Positions 3,795 through 5,730 of a DNA stretch of 5,730 nucleotides are shown piece by piece. How positions within the stretch are numbered: the first letter of the stretch is position 1; each line of letters opens with the position of its first letter. The notes beneath the pieces were generated by a model, which ran no database searches, had not been told where the DNA came from, and was given only the letters and a program-made list of their open reading frames with translations. This DNA comes from Candidatus Nanohalarchaeota archaeon (GTDB lineage: Archaea > EX4484-52 > B79-G9): assembly GCA_017610545.1 (NCBI GenBank), contig JAFCBV010000046.1:1-5730 (forward strand). The letters are read 5' to 3'. A program made the translations under genes and the position numbers.

Positions 3795-5716
3795 TACACA
3801 AATGAGCCCATGCCTGAAAGAAGCGGGCGGAATACAGCACTCACAAGCACAAAGACAAGGAAATAAACCGAGACACCTGTAATAACAACTTTCCAGACTG
3901 CGTCGTTCTCTTTTATTCTGTCATCGCCGTATTCTATTCGGGTCATAAACATGCCAAGAATTATCAATATCTGGATAACATATATCCCGACAACAAGCTG
4001 AAGAAGTTCTGAAGGCATTGCGGCATCAAAACCAAAAATATCCAGGCTCATTCCACCGACATCCCCGGGCATGTCTGACTGAAGCTTGTCAAATGTTTGT
4101 GACAAACGGGCAAGAATCCGTATTATAAGGTCGGATATAGCAACAACAACACCTGATATTGCCGGAACAAGTACGTATGCCTGAAACTGCATTTGTGAAA
4201 CTGCTGCAGAAAGAATGTCCTCTATTTTTTCCTGCGTGGTATGCAGGTCACGAAGATATCTTGCGATTGTCAGCATTGCAAGAGATGCTGCCTTTGTGCC
4301 CTTGTCAACAGAGATTGAAACAGAATTCATTATCGCGTGTATCAATGAAGAAGGATAGTATTTCAGAGCACCATATCTCTTGTCAAAAAGAGACTCACGA
4401 AAAGTCATGTTCAAACGATTCATGTTCTTCAGGGATATTTCAAAAAGCCCTGAAATTCCAAGCTCTTTTGTGTCTTCATGTGCAGAGAAAATCGCCTTTT
4501 CGACAGGCGTGCCTCCTGACAATCTGTTGCCAAGTGAAAAAAGGGCGTCTTCAAATTCATCTTCTGTCTTGACAATAGTGTCACGAAGCTTTATCTTCTG
4601 AAAACTTGTCAGGTAAAAATACATTGAAGCTCCAATAGCAATGCCTGCCACCACACTAATACTTGCAAGCATACTGAAAAAATCGTTTTGTATCACTTGC
4701 GCGCTAAAGAAATTCGAGCGGTATGTGAAAAGAAGACCCGGAGTTGTTAATGCGAGTGTAACTATGAGTGCTATAGGCCATACAGGCAGGTCAAGTTTTC
4801 TTTTGCCTTTCTGAATGCGTACAATCTCAAGCGGCGTATAATCCGGGTGCATTGATATCTCTATCCTGCTGTGGGTTGAAGGCCTTTTTGAAAGAATTTC
4901 TATCATAAAATAATACACGCCGATTGGAAGAAATACATTATAGCCAAAAAAGAGATAAAACGGAAGTCCCTTGAGTTCGGATGCCATAAATATTGACAAA
5001 AGAGGAAGTGCAATCATACCAAGCACAGGCAGAAGAACACCAACCCCGTGAAGTATCATAATAGGGGTCTCAAGATTTCGCGCATATCTTTTCATGCGCT
5101 CGTTTGTCCCGATAAGAACAACATCAACTGCTTTGTCGAGCAGTATGTCGCGCCTTGTATTTGACGGCTCAAGCATTGACTCGCGCAAAAGCTGCACAGA
5201 CTCAACAAAATCCCTGTTATATGAAGACCATGTCAAAGCATATTCTGCGAGCGCACTCTCGACGGTACTACTCACGCCAATTTCGACTTTCCATAAAAGC
5301 TCTTTCAAGTCACTTGAAAGCCGACCTGTAATATTTTTTGCAGCGAACCGAACAGCGCCTTCAATGTTCGGCGTTGACTTCATGTATACAATCATGTAAA
5401 GGACAGCCATGATGAGAGAACCACCTGTCCGAATTCGCACGCCCTCGGCAAAAGACATGGGACGTGTCATGAAGTGATATGCGGCAATTGCCGGAAAAAG
5501 GAAAAGAAGTATTCTAAAAAACAGGGAATCTGACACAAAAAACAGCATAAAAGAAAAAAAGTACATAAACCCGCAAAGCACAAGCGATGCAGAAAAGACC
5601 TGCTCGCTTGTCACATGCATGTCTGCAAAAGATATCGCATTATCAAGTTTCTCTTTTGAGCCTTTGTCCGGCTTAATCTTTAAGACACTCAATGCAGACA
5701 CAAGTTTTTCATACAA
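3794..5716 (-). CDS. GspF/ArlJ-like platform protein of a type IV pilus or archaellum-type machine (5' end uncertain)
   Basis: A polytopic membrane protein of at least 640 residues with two GspF (T2SF) modules, the arrangement of archaeal ArlJ/TadC-type proteins. Such proteins form the membrane base on which the assembly ATPase acts. Helices near 41-62 and 66-83 precede soluble bundle one (about 95-215); helices follow at 217-244, 252-275, 311-331 and 347-371; bundle two is about 375-510, with helices at 511-537, 569-593 and 608-630. The second bundle begins EFEDALFSLGNRLSGGTPVEKAI (387-409), the typical start of a T2SF module. The nearest start in this window is TTG at 5716, without a clear ribosome site. 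The frame stays open to the window edge and no ATG occurs in-frame before residue 33, so the gene may begin upstream. No ATPase or pilin gene is present here, so which machine it serves is open. Confidence 0.82.
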   Translation of the reverse strand: MYEKLVSALSVLKIKPDKGSKEKLDNAISFADMHVTSEQVFSASLVLCGFMYFFSFMLFFVSDSLFFRILLFLFPAIAAYHFMTRPMSFAEGVRIRTGGSLIMAVLYMIVYMKSTPNIEGAVRFAAKNITGRLSSDLKELLWKVEIGVSSTVESALAEYALTWSSYNRDFVESVQLLRESMLEPSNTRRDILLDKAVDVVLIGTNERMKRYARNLETPIMILHGVGVLLPVLGMIALPLLSIFMASELKGLPFYLFFGYNVFLPIGVYYFMIEILSKRPSTHSRIEISMHPDYTPLEIVRIQKGKRKLDLPVWPIALIVTLALTTPGLLFTYRSNFFSAQVIQNDFFSMLASISVVAGIAIGASMYFYLTSFQKIKLRDTIVKTEDEFEDALFSLGNRLSGGTPVEKAIFSAHEDTKELGISGLFEISLKNMNRLNMTFRESLFDKRYGALKYYPSSLIHAIMNSVSISVDKGTKAASLAMLTIARYLRDLHTTQEKIEDILSAAVSQMQFQAYVLVPAISGVVVAISDLIIRILARLSQTFDKLQSDMPGDVGGMSLDIFGFDAAMPSELLQLVVGIYVIQILIILGMFMTRIEYGDDRIKENDAVWKVVITGVSVYFLVFVLVSAVFRPLLSGMGSFV

Positions 5717-5730
5717 TCCATTAGTCTTCT

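Noticed and set aside
3455..3866. Plus-strand frames over the GNAT gene and the following gap
   Set aside because: They are antisense to well-supported genes, and their translations show no recognisable family pattern.
4159..4601. Plus-strand frames over the GspF-like gene
   Set aside because: They are antisense to a clear membrane-protein gene, with cysteine- and serine-rich, low-quality translations.

Overview
The window looks archaeal. The first gene is the archaeal-lipid enzyme CDP-archaeol synthase (CarS). The last is a double-domain GspF/ArlJ-type membrane protein of the archaeal pilus and archaellum kind. Several starts are preceded by A/T-rich TATA-like boxes about 25 nt upstream of a likely transcription start, and ribosome sites are of the GGTG/GGTGA type. 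I cannot place the lineage from sequence alone. No rRNA, tRNA, CRISPR array or mobile element is visible.

Layout. Plus strand, 163-1185: carS, then, 15 bp later, a 158-residue membrane protein that looks like a CDP-alcohol phosphatidyltransferase with every catalytic aspartate missing. Minus strand, 1234-1413: a previously hidden 59-residue acidic protein gene, convergent with the lipid pair. It has a strong ribosome site and its own promoter region, which carries a perfect 14-bp palindrome. Minus strand, 3692 down to 1604: a tightly packed set transcribed in the order GNAT acetyltransferase (ArgA-like), PadR-type winged-helix regulator, Nudix hydrolase, PHP-domain phosphoesterase. Minus strand, 5716 (or beyond the window) down to 3794: the GspF/ArlJ-like platform protein of a type IV pilus-like machine. 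Its partner ATPase would be expected upstream, outside the window.

How the genes may work together. CarS makes the CDP-activated archaeol used by CDP-alcohol phosphatidyltransferases to build polar lipids, so the adjacent degenerate family member may be a non-catalytic partner or may have been repurposed. PadR, Nudix and PHP genes are separated by only 13 and 8 bp and are probably co-transcribed. This suggests a regulated pair of phosphate-ester and pyrophosphate hydrolases whose substrates are unknown. The GNAT gene lies 34 bp upstream and may be read through, or may have a separate transcript, because both it and the PadR gene have TATA-like boxes at the spacing expected for leaderless mRNAs. 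The most unusual items are the degenerate phosphatidyltransferase, the 59-residue orphan with its palindromic promoter, and the enlarged Nudix box.
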